Shown here in pieces: positions 43,121 through 52,068 of a stretch of 64,000 nt of DNA. The position numbers were made by a program, and so were the translations under genes. The first letter of the stretch is position 1, and each line of letters begins with the position of its first letter. The stretch covers positions 1,922,001-1,986,000 of the forward strand of contig OZ241871.1 of NCBI GenBank assembly GCA_965202955.1, given 5' to 3'. The stretch is from Bin5 sp034422415. GTDB lineage: Bacteria > Chloroflexota > Anaerolineae > Caldilineales > Caldilineaceae. Below the pieces are notes generated by a model that saw nothing but the letters and a program-made list of their open reading frames with translations, searched no databases and was not told where the DNA came from.

Positions 43121-43400
43121 TTGGGGAATTTGGAGGAGATTCTGATCGGTCAGTTCGTCGGCCTGGGGGAAGGTCTGAACCTGTTTACGATTCCGTTCCT
43201 GGTGGAGGCGCCGGGATTGGGCGCGCCTGCCGGAGAGTTTTTGCCGTGAGATTGTGCGGGATTATTTCATACTGATTTCAGCAGAGGAAAGAGTGGCAAG
43301 AGCAGCAGACCGAAGCCCAGCGGCTCGACGCGGAGATAGAGGCGGATCTGACGACAGGGGTTTGGAAGAGATTTGCGCCAGAAAAGACGGTCATGCGGCC
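43121..43400 (+). pseudogene. Remnants of an MNT gene and of an HsdM C-terminus
   Basis: At 43121-43230 the plus strand reads NLEEILIGQFVGLGEGLNLF and TIPFLVEA, a decayed copy of the MNT gene middle. At about 43280-43350 it reads EQQTEAQRLDAEIEADL, matching the HsdM tail (EEARRLDEAIAENL in the intact gene). Neither can be expressed as a working protein. Confidence 0.6.
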
Positions 43401-43502
43401 GCATGATGTAAATTACATCTGGAGTGTCGACAGTAGTTCAGATAGAGCCGCCAATAGCCTTCCTGCCCAGGGCTCTTGTGTCCAATTGAGAGAACAATGC
43501 AA

Positions 43503-43643
43503 TCAGTAGCGCGCGTCGCCGCATAGGGAACAGACGTCGGCGGGAACATGGTCGATGACGACGACCTGACCCTTGTGCCGGACGGTGTGCATGAACGTGC
43601 CTGCTTTGTATTCTCCGGGACAACCTTCAATGCTGCAGGTCAT
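43503..43643 (-). pseudogene. YgiT-type antitoxin, copy 2, truncated
   Basis: It begins MTCSIEGCPGEYKAGTFMHT and continues to CSLCGDARY, then a stop at 43503. All four zinc Cys are present, but the C-terminal 28 residues of copy 1 are missing. DNA identity to copy 1 extends through the upstream region into the promoter repeat. Confidence 0.7.
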
Positions 43644-43739
43644 GGCGATTCTCTCCTCCGGGCTGGCGTAATCCATGTGGGCGACTTGGGTTCAAGATGA
43701 TCAGGGTGGGTTGAGCGTTCGTGCAGACGAGATGGATGG

Positions 43740-43955
43740 CGCGCCCTGCTAATGACGTCGGATTCCCTCCCGGCGTGGACACATTGTGCCTTGCGCGAGG
43801 GTACCCGGCAACCGGTTTGGGAATCAGCGGGGAGGCTGGCGCACGGAAGGCCTGGAGGCGCGCTTGGGGCGGTTGAATGGGTGTGCAACTCACGAGCGCT
43901 CGTACGAGAGTTTACGAGAGATTGGGCAAAAAAATTTTTGCGGCAGAGCGTTGAG
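43740..43955 (-). repeat. Promoter-bearing dispersed repeat, copy 3
   Basis: The same unit as at 28128 and 35065. The promoter is TTGCCG (43811-43806), a 17-bp spacer and CACAAT (43788-43783), a slightly weaker -10. It points at the truncated ygiT copy. The gggcaaaaaaatttttgcgg end is shared with copy 2. Confidence 0.75.
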
Positions 43956-44020
43956 CTTGGCCCCAAAAACTGGACCACAAGCTAAGGTGTATAATGGAGC
44001 AATTCACTAAAGTCTATGGA
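43955..44020 (+). mobile_element. Solo left end of a second IS-like element
   Basis: GGCCCCAAAAACTGGACCAC to GGTGTATAATGGAGCAATTC matches 17530-17480 in reverse. It encodes a start MEQFT and stops where the intact IS has inserted. A related but different IS end therefore preceded the present IS at this site. Confidence 0.5.
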
Positions 44021-44091
44021 GGAGAGGTGACCTGCCCCCCAAAAACTGGTCCAGTTAATATGTTAGAATTGGGCCATAGAAAGGGGGAAAC

Positions 44092-44370
44092 ATGGCTAAG
44101 AGGAGACATACGCCGGAGCAGGTAATCAAAAAGCTCAGAGAGGCTGAGGTGGCGCTAGCCGAGGGCGGCACAGTGGCTGAGGCTGCGCGCCGGATAGGCG
44201 TGACCGAGCAGACCTTCTATCGGTGGCGCAGCGAGTATGGGGGTCTCAGGATCGACCAGGCCAGGCGCCTGAAGCGTCTGGAGTTGGAGAACAGCCGTCT
44301 GAAGAGAGCGGTGGCGGAGCTGACGCTGGACAACCAGATACTGCGGGAGGCGTCTGAGGGAAAGTTCTGA
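44092..44370 (+). CDS. IS3-family transposase OrfA
   Basis: A 92-residue protein with a helix-turn-helix (RHTPEQVIKKLREAEVALAE, then RRIGVTEQTFYRWRSEYGG) and a leucine-zipper-like helix (LKRLELENSRLKRAVAELTL). AAGGGGG precedes the ATG. The slippery heptamer GGGAAAG lies at 44358-44364, just before the stop. A -1 shift there would join OrfA to the OrfB frame, which is open from 44358. Confidence 0.9.
   Translation: MAKRRHTPEQVIKKLREAEVALAEGGTVAEAARRIGVTEQTFYRWRSEYGGLRIDQARRLKRLELENSRLKRAVAELTLDNQILREASEGKF
44358..44364 (+). promoter_or_regulatory. Predicted -1 programmed frameshift site
   Basis: GGGAAAG fits the X XXY YYZ slippery pattern. The OrfA frame stops at 44368-44370, while the -1 frame continues KVLSPSRRRQCVDHVKELFG into OrfB, as in IS3-family OrfAB fusions. 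Confidence 0.65.
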
Positions 44371-44402
44371 GTCCTTCACGTCGTCGCCAGTGTGTCGACC
44401 AC

Positions 44403-45227
44403 GTGAAGGAGCTCTTTGGGGTTTCGGAGCGACGCGCCTGCCGGGTGCTGGGTCATCCTCGCTCCACACAGCGATACAAGCCAAGCCCTGCGGAGGATGA
44501 GAAGGCGTTGACTGAGGAGATCGTGGAGTTGGCCAGTCAGTTCGGCAGGTACGGCTACCGTCGGATCAGCGCCCTTCTGAGGCATCGCGGCTGGCATGTG
44601 AACCACAAGCGTGTAGAGCGGATATGGCGACGTGAAGGGCTGAAAGTGCCGGCGAAGCAACCGAAGAGAGGGCGTCTGTGGTCCGATGACGGCTCGTGTG
44701 TGCGTCTGCGGCCTGCGTGGAAGGACCATGTGTGGGCCTACGACTTCGTGTATCTGAGGCTGCATGACGGCACAGGAGTGCGGTTGCTGACCGTCATCGA
44801 CGAATACAGCAGGGAGTGTCTGGCGCTGCGGGCTGCCCGCAGCATGCGGTCTGCCGATGTGATAGAGGCGCTGGCCGAGTTGATGGTGTTCAGAGGCGTG
44901 CCCGACCATATTCGGTCGGACAACGGGCCGGAGTTTACGGCCCGGGCTGTGCGCGAGTGGCTTGGGCGGGTGGGAGCCAGGACGCTCTATATCGAACCTG
45001 GGTCGCCGTGGGAAAACGGCTACATCGAGAGTTTCAACGGGAAGTTGAGGGACGAGCTGCTGGACAGGGAGCTCTTCTATACGTTGCTGGAGGTGCGCGT
45101 GTTGACGGAGCGCTACAGGCGGACTTACAACCGGATCAGACCGCACAGTTCTCTGGGCTACCGGCCGCCGGCGCCTGAGGCCCTCTTGCCTGCCGACCCT
45201 GTCCCCGTGCCTGTCGGACTAACATAA
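44403..45227 (+). CDS. IS3-family transposase OrfB (DDE integrase)
   Basis: 274 residues from a GTG at 44403; the frame is open from 44358. It has an HTH_21-like segment (YGYRRISALLRHRGWHVNHK) and an rve integrase domain. The DDE residues are in VWAYDFVYLRL, RSDNGPEFTARAV and ENGYIESFNGKLRDE. It probably acts as the OrfAB fusion made by frameshifting. Confidence 0.93.
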   Translation: MKELFGVSERRACRVLGHPRSTQRYKPSPAEDEKALTEEIVELASQFGRYGYRRISALLRHRGWHVNHKRVERIWRREGLKVPAKQPKRGRLWSDDGSCVRLRPAWKDHVWAYDFVYLRLHDGTGVRLLTVIDEYSRECLALRAARSMRSADVIEALAELMVFRGVPDHIRSDNGPEFTARAVREWLGRVGARTLYIEPGSPWENGYIESFNGKLRDELLDRELFYTLLEVRVLTERYRRTYNRIRPHSSLGYRPPAPEALLPADPVPVPVGLT

Positions 45228-45265
45228 CAAGTGGTACAAACATCGGGGGCAGGTCAGAGGGGTCA

Positions 45266-45511
45266 ATGGGCAAAGGGACGGCGTCGACATGCGGCGGCCT
45301 GCCGCGGCATGTCGAAAGCACTTTGTTTGCCCCATTTCGTGGTCCAGTCATTAGGGCCAACCACAACTGGCTCATTGCTTTTGAAGCTGAACCAACAAGG
45401 CCACCGTCGATTTGGCGGAGGCCTCTTGGTCTGGAGGGGGAATCGTCTGCCCTCAGAAAAAGCATATCCGATGCCGAACGCTACAAACACGCTCCGGGGG
45501 AGCAGTTATAA
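45266..45511 (+). pseudogene. Possible 3' fragment of an unidentified gene
   Basis: An 81-codon frame right of the IS ends RANHNWLIAFEAEPTRPPSI and SDAERYKHAPGEQL. It looks coding but is not recognised. It may be the tail of a gene cut by earlier rearrangement. The 5' part is shared repeat-like DNA (ggcgtcgacat, also near 35640). Confidence 0.3.
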
Positions 45512-45526
45512 CAGTTCGATACCTGA

Positions 45527-45736
45527 CTAAGAATCAACGCCCCACGTGTTAGTGAAGGATTCCATCGCCATTTCCTTCGCCTTCTGAGGGTCAAGCTGGG
45601 CCAACAATAACTCTTCGATTACCTCGTCAAGTGTCTGGTTATGCAGCCTCATCCTGAATTGCGCTACTCCCATCGCCCGAATTGAGAGGCTGATTGTCTG
45701 AGGTTCGCTCTTTTCCGAACCATTGATAATATTCAT
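45527..45736 (-). CDS. Small hypothetical protein
   Basis: A 69-residue protein (MNIINGSEKSEPQTISLSIR start) with GGAGA upstream of the ATG at 45736. A helical middle (LHNQTLDEVIEELLLAQLDP) is followed by a short tail. It lies 137 bp downstream of the STAND gene on the same strand, so it could be a small partner of it. No family was recognised. Confidence 0.45.
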   Translation of the reverse strand: MNIINGSEKSEPQTISLSIRAMGVAQFRMRLHNQTLDEVIEELLLAQLDPQKAKEMAMESFTNTWGVDS

Positions 45737-45873
45737 TTCTGTTCTCCGTTGTGGGGAATGTGGTTATCCTTTCCAATCTTTCAGAGATTCACCTTCTTCA
45801 TGTTGGTCGTCAGGGTTATGCCATCCCTGATGATGGCCGCCCCTTTAACCTTGGAGAGAATTTCAATAGGCTT

Positions 45874-48800
45874 CTAATGCGTAGTGGAGATCGGCGTCAC
45901 GAAATCGTCCCGCATACGAAAAGCGGAGGACGAGCCATTCTCAATGAGAAAGTCAAGTAAGAAGAGAATGGCATGTCGGAGATGACGCTTACGTTTCAGT
46001 GTCAGGGAGTGCCGGTACACGTACCGTTGGAGGAGAACTTCAAGACAATAGATGGTATTTCCTTTCCACATTATTTGTGAAGAATCTACCTGCTGGAGTC
46101 GTTGCGCGATGCGGATGAACGCATCGGGGAGCGACTGCGTGCCTATTTGGTAGAGAAAGGAAACGTAGGCGTCTAAGACTCTCGAAGACTGCGGCAGATC
46201 TGCAAACAGTCTGTGGATGTGCTGTGCATTCCCTTCCAGGCTCCGCCAGTGCCGCACATCTTCTTTCCAGTAATTGCTGAGAAATATCGCCGCTATCATT
46301 TCGCCTCCGGTCGCATGCTCATTATCAAGCCCACCGAGCCATTGTGCGCATCGAACTCTGTCCGCAAAAAGCTGCCAGAGCGACCAGAATTGCGCGGTAT
46401 TTGGTTGGCGATCCTCGGCACTGATTAGCGCACGGACCAACCAAGGAATTTCCCGGGGGAAACGCTCTATGGAATCCAGAATTGGCTGAAGGATTTGGGC
46501 TGCCTCTAGAGTTGGGGTTCGAAGCAGGAATTTCGGTAGCAACTGCTGCAATTCAGCTTCTAACTTGTAGTTTCTTTTTTGACGTTCATCTGCGGTTTGG
46601 TTCCACCACCCCACGAGCGTGTGTGCAAGCCGCTCAAATGCCGCGATTGCCGCAGGTTCGGTGGGAGCTTGGCCCAAGACGACCAGAATCGGTCTATTTG
46701 CGTATACCCCATAACTTCGTGTCGAGTCGAATTCCAAGTGTGCATTGTCAGCGATACCATCCAATTCGCAGAATTGTTTGCGCACGACTGATGCCGCCTC
46801 TTCCCGAATGACATCAACGTTTCGTCTGTCTGAATATACAAGATTTGTGTTCGCGTCGAGTTCGCGTTGTACCAGTATTGCATCGGTCGCCAATGCGTTA
46901 ACGCAGCGCAAAGCCAATTCTCTATCGATGGTCCAAAGATGTACGCCTATCCCAAATGCTGCATAGATCCGCACCTCGTCGACTGGGTGCGTCAATGCAA
47001 GCACAAACGTCTGGCGAACGCGGGTTCGCTGCGTGTCCGCAAGAATTCTTCCCAAGAGAAGGGGCAGCGCCCAAGCGCAGGGGCGGTTAGCAGCCATGCT
47101 GTTCCTCTGCACACGTGATAGTTCGTTCCAACAATTTCCTGTGCGCTCTATTTCCGAGCAGATGATGTTCACGCACCAGTCCCTCTCGTCGTCTGACATC
47201 TTATTCCAGTGATCGCGAACGCAGACGACAGCGACGAAACCAGGGCCATCCCGCCCCCAGTCGACCTCATCGTTGCTCCCTTCAACGGCGCCCGAGGTGC
47301 TTACCCTTGCGAGCAACCGCCGGATGCGGTCCTTTAGCGAAACCTCTCCGCAAAGGCCGTTGGCTACAGCGCGAGCTTCCTGTAGTTTCTGTTTCCACTG
47401 ATCAGGGTCGTACGTTGTACCTTCATCGTGCCCAAAAGCATTCAATCCCCAATCCAAGATTTCACTTCGTGTGTTAATAGACTGAATCCGCGCGGCGTTT
47501 CGACTCATCATTACCTGAAGGTCGGGATCTACATCGTCCGGCTCCAAATAGATATGTGTTTCGTCGTGTTCATGGGAGGCGGGCTCTTCAGAAGTGGCAA
47601 GGGCTTCGGGTGCGTCTTCCGCGACTGTGTAGTGCCGCAAATCCATGCGGTGGAGCGCGAGCCGCCAAATTTGATCATCCTCGCTCTGTCCTTCTGGCGG
47701 TGGCATCTCTGCCCGGTGTCTGTCAATCATCTCATGAACACGAGGCGCGGCCGACCCCAATTGCAGGTTGAGGATCGCCGACTCCAGATCGTGTTTCCGG
47801 TGAAGACGTGCATCTGCTTTCTTCCGATCTGCTTCATGGATTGCGTCTCTGCCGTTCAGAGAGGGCAACATCGCCATCATAACAGACGGCGCTTGCGCTT
47901 CGTAGACCTTCCGCTTACCGTCGAGTTGGATGCATATACGCGACTGAAGCAAAACCAATAGGGTTTCACTTGATTCATGTGGAAAGGCTGTTGCAACGCT
48001 TGCCGCGACTGCGGTGAGCGCGGCGGAGTCGCTCCGTCGAATGATGCTCAGAAGCATTTCATCCAACTCATGCGGATCCGACTCTGCCAACTCCAGCAAC
48101 CAGTATTCCAGCGCCATCAGTATCGATTGCAGGACATCGGGGCCGACCGAGGTCCCCCTGTACAACATCCAGAGCCGCTCGTTATACCACTGTGTCCGCG
48201 ACGTTCCGTCCGCAAAGGTAAGCGACATCTCAAAGGGCGGCTCAACAGCTTCTGACCGCACTCTCAGGCGCGCGTACCAGTCCGCGCTATGGTTCAACAC
48301 CGCAATGATCAGGTCGAGGCCCTCGAGGGGATGGTAGTTGAGGAGTGGGAGGAAAACACCGCGGCACGCGCTCGCTGGGGAAAAGCCGTGGCTTCTGAAA
48401 CCCTTTATTCCAAACAAAGTTTCCAGTTTCAGAGGAAACCCGTAGTTCGATTCCGATTGAAGGTCCGCTTCCAAACATAGAAGGTAATCCTTTGCGACTA
48501 AGGCAATGAGCGCAGGCATGTCTCGGGCCGCAGGCATACCATGCATATCCTCGAAAATGATCTTTCTGAAATCCACTGCCGTGCGGTCTCGATCACCGTC
48601 CGCACGGGAGCCGCGCAGAAGGGCCGTGAATCGTTCGCGATCGGCATTCGGAATCTTCGCGATCACCTGCAGAATCGTCTTCCTTTGATCCTCTGATCGG
48701 TAGCCCTGAAAGTGCGGCAGGAGCCCATGTGCGATCGCGGCAACGGCTTCGTATCCTTCCGGATAGGGAGTTCGCCAACTGACACCTTGCCCCCAATCCT

Positions 48801-51036
48801 GAATTAGGCCCAGTAGAAGAGGCGCGTGCTTTGGGACGAATGATGTGAAATGGGCTTGCGCCAGCCGTAGAACGCTTGCCCAGGCAGGTCCTTCCGGCGC
48901 ATTGAACAGTGATGCGGAGGCTACTGACGGTTCCAGCCACGCGGGCGTTGTTACACATGCGACCCGCAAGAGATGGATCAGTCGACGGAGATGCTGGCAA
49001 TCGTTGGCCAGGAGTTCAGGAGCGTACCTCTCCAGAAACTCCGATGAGAACGGTGACCGCAAGAGTGATACAAGCGTGTCGTCGCGAAAGTGGAGAGGGA
49101 TTTCACCTTCACTTATAACAGCTTGAAACAGTTCGTCCGCTGCTTCGGGATCTGACTCTACGAGTTCAGTCACCCACTTGCGATAGGTACGGCGTACGGC
49201 GGGAGGTGTCCCAATCTCGGCGGAGAGAGCTTGGAGCGATCCTTCGCTCTTCAGGTACTGCCTCTGGAGCCAATGTAAGATCGCCCAATCCTCCATGACA
49301 TCGTGGACGGGCGCCAGGAGCGAGTCACTGTCTTTAGAATGCACTAAGAGAGAGTCATTCTGGAGTTCTTGAATAGCTTCTCGTTCAAGGTCGTCGCAAG
49401 CGACGTACATAGTGAGCGCCCGCGCCCGTCGCAATGCTACCTGCTCAAACGCATTTTCCCGCAGGGTGGGCATGCTCTTAGCCCGACGATGGTCAACGCG
49501 AACGATATCTCGCCAGACGAGTGTCCTGAATTCCCGCTCACTCTGGGGCAATGGCCGCTCCTTTGACCATTGTATTCGCAAAGCCTTGTCGAGAAAATAG
49601 GGGTTGCGCAGAACCTGGCGTAGCGCCGCATCGCCCAAGGGTTGGACCAGCGAGGGGTTGGCTGCTTTGACTTTCTCCAGTTCCTCGTTGTCAAGCGGCG
49701 GAATCGTAACGACAGAATGGCTGACGTTCACGGGTTTCAAGAAGGCGGACCGGACAAGGTCCGTTGAGTAATCTCTGCAAGTCAACAGAAGGCGCCAACT
49801 CTTGTCTTTTTCCATTAGCGTCAAGAGGTCGTTGAATGCATCACGAGTGGACTTTTCGAGAAGCCGCTCAACGCTTTCGACCAACAGAATTTTTCGATTC
49901 TGACCTGCGAGGATGGCCCCAAGCCTCGCGGCCGTTGTCGGTACCTGAATAGTCTGCAATGTCTCATCGAGGTGGGCGTGAGCGAACTCCTCTCCCCGGA
50001 AGCTGAAGGCGAAGTACCCGGCTTTCCGAAGGATGTCGTAGACATTCTTAGCGATAACGGACTTGCCGATACCCGCCACTCCCGAGATCAGGACAACCTG
50101 ATTCGATTCCAGATGCTCAATAGCCTGCTGCACCAGCCGGCTGCGATCAAGTTGGAACTCACCGATCGTCGAACGGATTCCATCCAATATGGGGATGGAG
50201 TGCTCATTCAGCATTTGCAATGCACGCTTTTCTGTGTCCCCGGTCTGGGCATGGCGTTGCCGCAACTCCTTGGGCAAATCCTCGCGTCTATAGCCGCGCG
50301 CCGCCGACATCCCTTGCCCGGCCTCGCGAAGCAGTTCGTTCCATGTGGCGTCCACGATACCAACCTCACCCGGCTCACCCACAGTATGGGCGAGGAGGCT
50401 CTTAATCTTCGCCTCATCCTGTCCGGATACACTGGCCAAGTCCAAGCTCATTACATGCAGGACGCAGAGGAACGGCCAGACATCACATACGGAGACATCT
50501 TTGCCTTCGATTTCACCGATAATCTTCCGGATTTCGTTACAGTACCGAATAGACTTATTGTTAATGAATCCAGGAGTACCCAAACGATGTTTGAAATCAG
50601 CTTCGTCGCGAGAGGCGCGGGCGCAGTCCAAAAGACTACCGAAGTGTTGGAGCAGAGTTGTCGTCCCAAATCGCGTAATGAGAGCGAATCGATCGCGGTC
50701 CGGCGAAAATATCTGGGAATTGTTGAAATCTTTCCAGAAATTTTGCATTGTTTTCTTACACTCAGGGTCATTCGCGCTGACGGTGAAGGTTCGCTTTACT
50801 TGGCTGGCCAATATGTGGCGTCTCCCTGAGTTGTCCTGACAGCAAATCAGGGAATCATCCGTATGCCAACCGAGATGCTTGGTTTGCAGCTGGACTTCCT
50901 TCACAGTACAGTCGAGCAGTATAGGTGGGATTGCCCGCACCAAAAGAAGGGCGAGCCAGTAGGCATTGACGTGCTGCTCGAAAAACGGCCCTGCTCCACC
51001 GGTGGAGACGGGACTTGAGATCAGACCTTCACTCAT
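45874..51036 (-). CDS. STAND-type NTPase with N-terminal nuclease-like domain (Avs-like)
   Basis: A very large 1720-residue protein. Residues about 10-220 (STGGAGPFFEQHVNAYWLAL; D60-D61; SQVKR at 79-82) resemble Cap4/Mrr-type PD-(D/E)XK nuclease domains with a Q-x-K motif. An NTPase domain follows, with Walker A GVAGIGKS (319-326), a Walker B-like KILLVESVERLL and the sensor-like LLLTCRDYSTDLV. About 1100 residues of helical repeats complete it. This layout (effector, STAND NTPase, sensor repeats) is that of AVAST-type antiphage proteins, which recognise a phage protein and then activate the nuclease. The target is unknown. Confidence 0.82.
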   Translation of the reverse strand: MSEGLISSPVSTGGAGPFFEQHVNAYWLALLLVRAIPPILLDCTVKEVQLQTKHLGWHTDDSLICCQDNSGRRHILASQVKRTFTVSANDPECKKTMQNFWKDFNNSQIFSPDRDRFALITRFGTTTLLQHFGSLLDCARASRDEADFKHRLGTPGFINNKSIRYCNEIRKIIGEIEGKDVSVCDVWPFLCVLHVMSLDLASVSGQDEAKIKSLLAHTVGEPGEVGIVDATWNELLREAGQGMSAARGYRREDLPKELRQRHAQTGDTEKRALQMLNEHSIPILDGIRSTIGEFQLDRSRLVQQAIEHLESNQVVLISGVAGIGKSVIAKNVYDILRKAGYFAFSFRGEEFAHAHLDETLQTIQVPTTAARLGAILAGQNRKILLVESVERLLEKSTRDAFNDLLTLMEKDKSWRLLLTCRDYSTDLVRSAFLKPVNVSHSVVTIPPLDNEELEKVKAANPSLVQPLGDAALRQVLRNPYFLDKALRIQWSKERPLPQSEREFRTLVWRDIVRVDHRRAKSMPTLRENAFEQVALRRARALTMYVACDDLEREAIQELQNDSLLVHSKDSDSLLAPVHDVMEDWAILHWLQRQYLKSEGSLQALSAEIGTPPAVRRTYRKWVTELVESDPEAADELFQAVISEGEIPLHFRDDTLVSLLRSPFSSEFLERYAPELLANDCQHLRRLIHLLRVACVTTPAWLEPSVASASLFNAPEGPAWASVLRLAQAHFTSFVPKHAPLLLGLIQDWGQGVSWRTPYPEGYEAVAAIAHGLLPHFQGYRSEDQRKTILQVIAKIPNADRERFTALLRGSRADGDRDRTAVDFRKIIFEDMHGMPAARDMPALIALVAKDYLLCLEADLQSESNYGFPLKLETLFGIKGFRSHGFSPASACRGVFLPLLNYHPLEGLDLIIAVLNHSADWYARLRVRSEAVEPPFEMSLTFADGTSRTQWYNERLWMLYRGTSVGPDVLQSILMALEYWLLELAESDPHELDEMLLSIIRRSDSAALTAVAASVATAFPHESSETLLVLLQSRICIQLDGKRKVYEAQAPSVMMAMLPSLNGRDAIHEADRKKADARLHRKHDLESAILNLQLGSAAPRVHEMIDRHRAEMPPPEGQSEDDQIWRLALHRMDLRHYTVAEDAPEALATSEEPASHEHDETHIYLEPDDVDPDLQVMMSRNAARIQSINTRSEILDWGLNAFGHDEGTTYDPDQWKQKLQEARAVANGLCGEVSLKDRIRRLLARVSTSGAVEGSNDEVDWGRDGPGFVAVVCVRDHWNKMSDDERDWCVNIICSEIERTGNCWNELSRVQRNSMAANRPCAWALPLLLGRILADTQRTRVRQTFVLALTHPVDEVRIYAAFGIGVHLWTIDRELALRCVNALATDAILVQRELDANTNLVYSDRRNVDVIREEAASVVRKQFCELDGIADNAHLEFDSTRSYGVYANRPILVVLGQAPTEPAAIAAFERLAHTLVGWWNQTADERQKRNYKLEAELQQLLPKFLLRTPTLEAAQILQPILDSIERFPREIPWLVRALISAEDRQPNTAQFWSLWQLFADRVRCAQWLGGLDNEHATGGEMIAAIFLSNYWKEDVRHWRSLEGNAQHIHRLFADLPQSSRVLDAYVSFLYQIGTQSLPDAFIRIAQRLQQVDSSQIMWKGNTIYCLEVLLQRYVYRHSLTLKRKRHLRHAILFLLDFLIENGSSSAFRMRDDFVTPISTTH

Positions 51037-51094
51037 CTGGCTGAAACCTTGACTTACGCCTTCGACCGACTGGCATGACCCTTATAACCCCATA

Positions 51095-51190
51095 AGATAC
51101 TTGATGTCGCAGTTGATGACGAAATCCAGTTCCTTGCCGGTGAAGCCGTAGTGAATGGTTGGGACCCGCTGGAAGCTTGGTCCAAGGGTA
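51095..51190 (-). pseudogene. Fragment of a type IIG restriction enzyme C-terminus, copy 1
   Basis: The minus strand reads IHYGFTGKELDFVINCDIKY and LMG, then a stop. A related piece at 53150-53230 reads EELDFIINYDIKYRM. Both match the very end of Eco57I/type IIG-like restriction-methylases. Confidence 0.5.
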
Positions 51191-51272
51191 GTGCTACTGG
51201 CTAAGGCGTATGGAGGCGAACATCGCTAATCGCCAATAAGGGCAGTACAACGGGCAAGGAACGGCTTAGATA

Positions 51273-51670
51273 TGCAGCCGGCCTCCAGCGGTTCGCGCCA
51301 CGCGCGGAGAATGCACATCTTGCCGACGCCGCGCGCTGGACCGGCGATAATGAACGGCGAAGGGGACGCCGGGCGGTCGGGCTGGGCCGCGGTCCAGCGC
51401 AGCACAATTTCGAGGAGCTTCTTTTCGATCGGAGACTGGAAGCCGCCGATGGCGGTGAGAGGGCTGGCGCGCAGGCTACGGGCGAGGTCGTAGCTCTTGA
51501 GGATCAGGGCGCCGGGGCACCGGACGGAGCAGAAGAGAGCGAGCGGTTTGCGGTCGAGGAGGGCGGGTTCGTCGATGAGGGTGAGGGGGTTGCCGTTAGC
51601 TGCGCCGGGGCAGGGGCGCAGGGCCGGGGGCGCGACGGGTTGGTAGTGCGTGGATTGTAAGGGAGATGGT
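51273..51670 (-). pseudogene. DprA/LOG-like gene fragment 3
   Basis: The minus strand encodes HYQPVAPPALRPCPGAANGN, PLTLIDEPALLDRKPLALFC, SVRCPGALILKSYDLARSLR and PSPFIIAGPARGVGKMCILR. This is most of a Rossmann-fold DprA/LOG-like protein, but no proper start and no C-terminus remain. Similar small pieces are at 30370 and 34490. Confidence 0.55.
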
Positions 51671-51822
51671 CCGAGGTGGCGGTTGGTCAGGGGGTGTCTC
51701 GTTGCCGGGCGTTGCCTCGTAGCAGAATACGTTGTTGATCAATGTTTGAATTATGGTCTGAGTCCAACCCCGAAGAAGGAGCGATCGCGTCCGCCCCAGT
51801 ATCTGCACTCTTCAGTGCTGCA

Positions 51823-52059
51823 TTACAACGTGCGATATTCACAAAGATTGTGCATATCGCTACTCCGAACTACAGGCTCTCCTGAACATTGTTCGTAAGG
51901 TGCTTCCAATTCCCTGCTGAATAAAGATGAGTCTGGGTCAACTTTCCGGTATTTGCAAACGAATTGCCTAAGACGAAGAAGTTGTGCCCTTCTTCTCCTG
52001 TTTAATGCTAACTGCCCAAAACTTCCTCGAGTTGAAGGCTGAATATCTCTTCTTGTCAT
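51823..52059 (-). CDS. Small basic hypothetical protein downstream of the PD-(D/E)XK gene
   Basis: 78 residues, basic (RRRRAQLLRLRQFVCKYRKV), starting 10 bp after the stop of the nuclease gene on the same strand. No clear ribosome binding site and no known family. It may be real or a chance ORF. Between this ORF and the debris at 51670 nothing was recognised. Confidence 0.3.
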   Translation of the reverse strand: MTRRDIQPSTRGSFGQLALNRRRRAQLLRLRQFVCKYRKVDPDSSLFSRELEAPYEQCSGEPVVRSSDMHNLCEYRTL

Positions 52060-52068
52060 TTGGGGATT

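Larger units (their letters stand above)
44024..45260 (+). mobile_element. IS3-family insertion sequence (IS407-like) with 4-bp target duplication
   Basis: The element spans 44028-45256 (1229 bp). The ends carry the 12-bp perfect inverted repeat TGACCTGCCCCC (44028-44039 and 45245-45256) within an imperfect repeat of about 38 bp that ends in atgttag. It is flanked by GAGG at 44024-44027 and 45257-45260, a 4-bp target duplication as expected for the IS407 group. Both open reading frames look intact, so it may be active. Confidence 0.92.

Noticed and set aside
45751..45960. A 69-codon plus-strand frame overlapping the end of the STAND gene
   Set aside because: It is largely antisense to the STAND coding end or intergenic, with no ribosome binding site or family.
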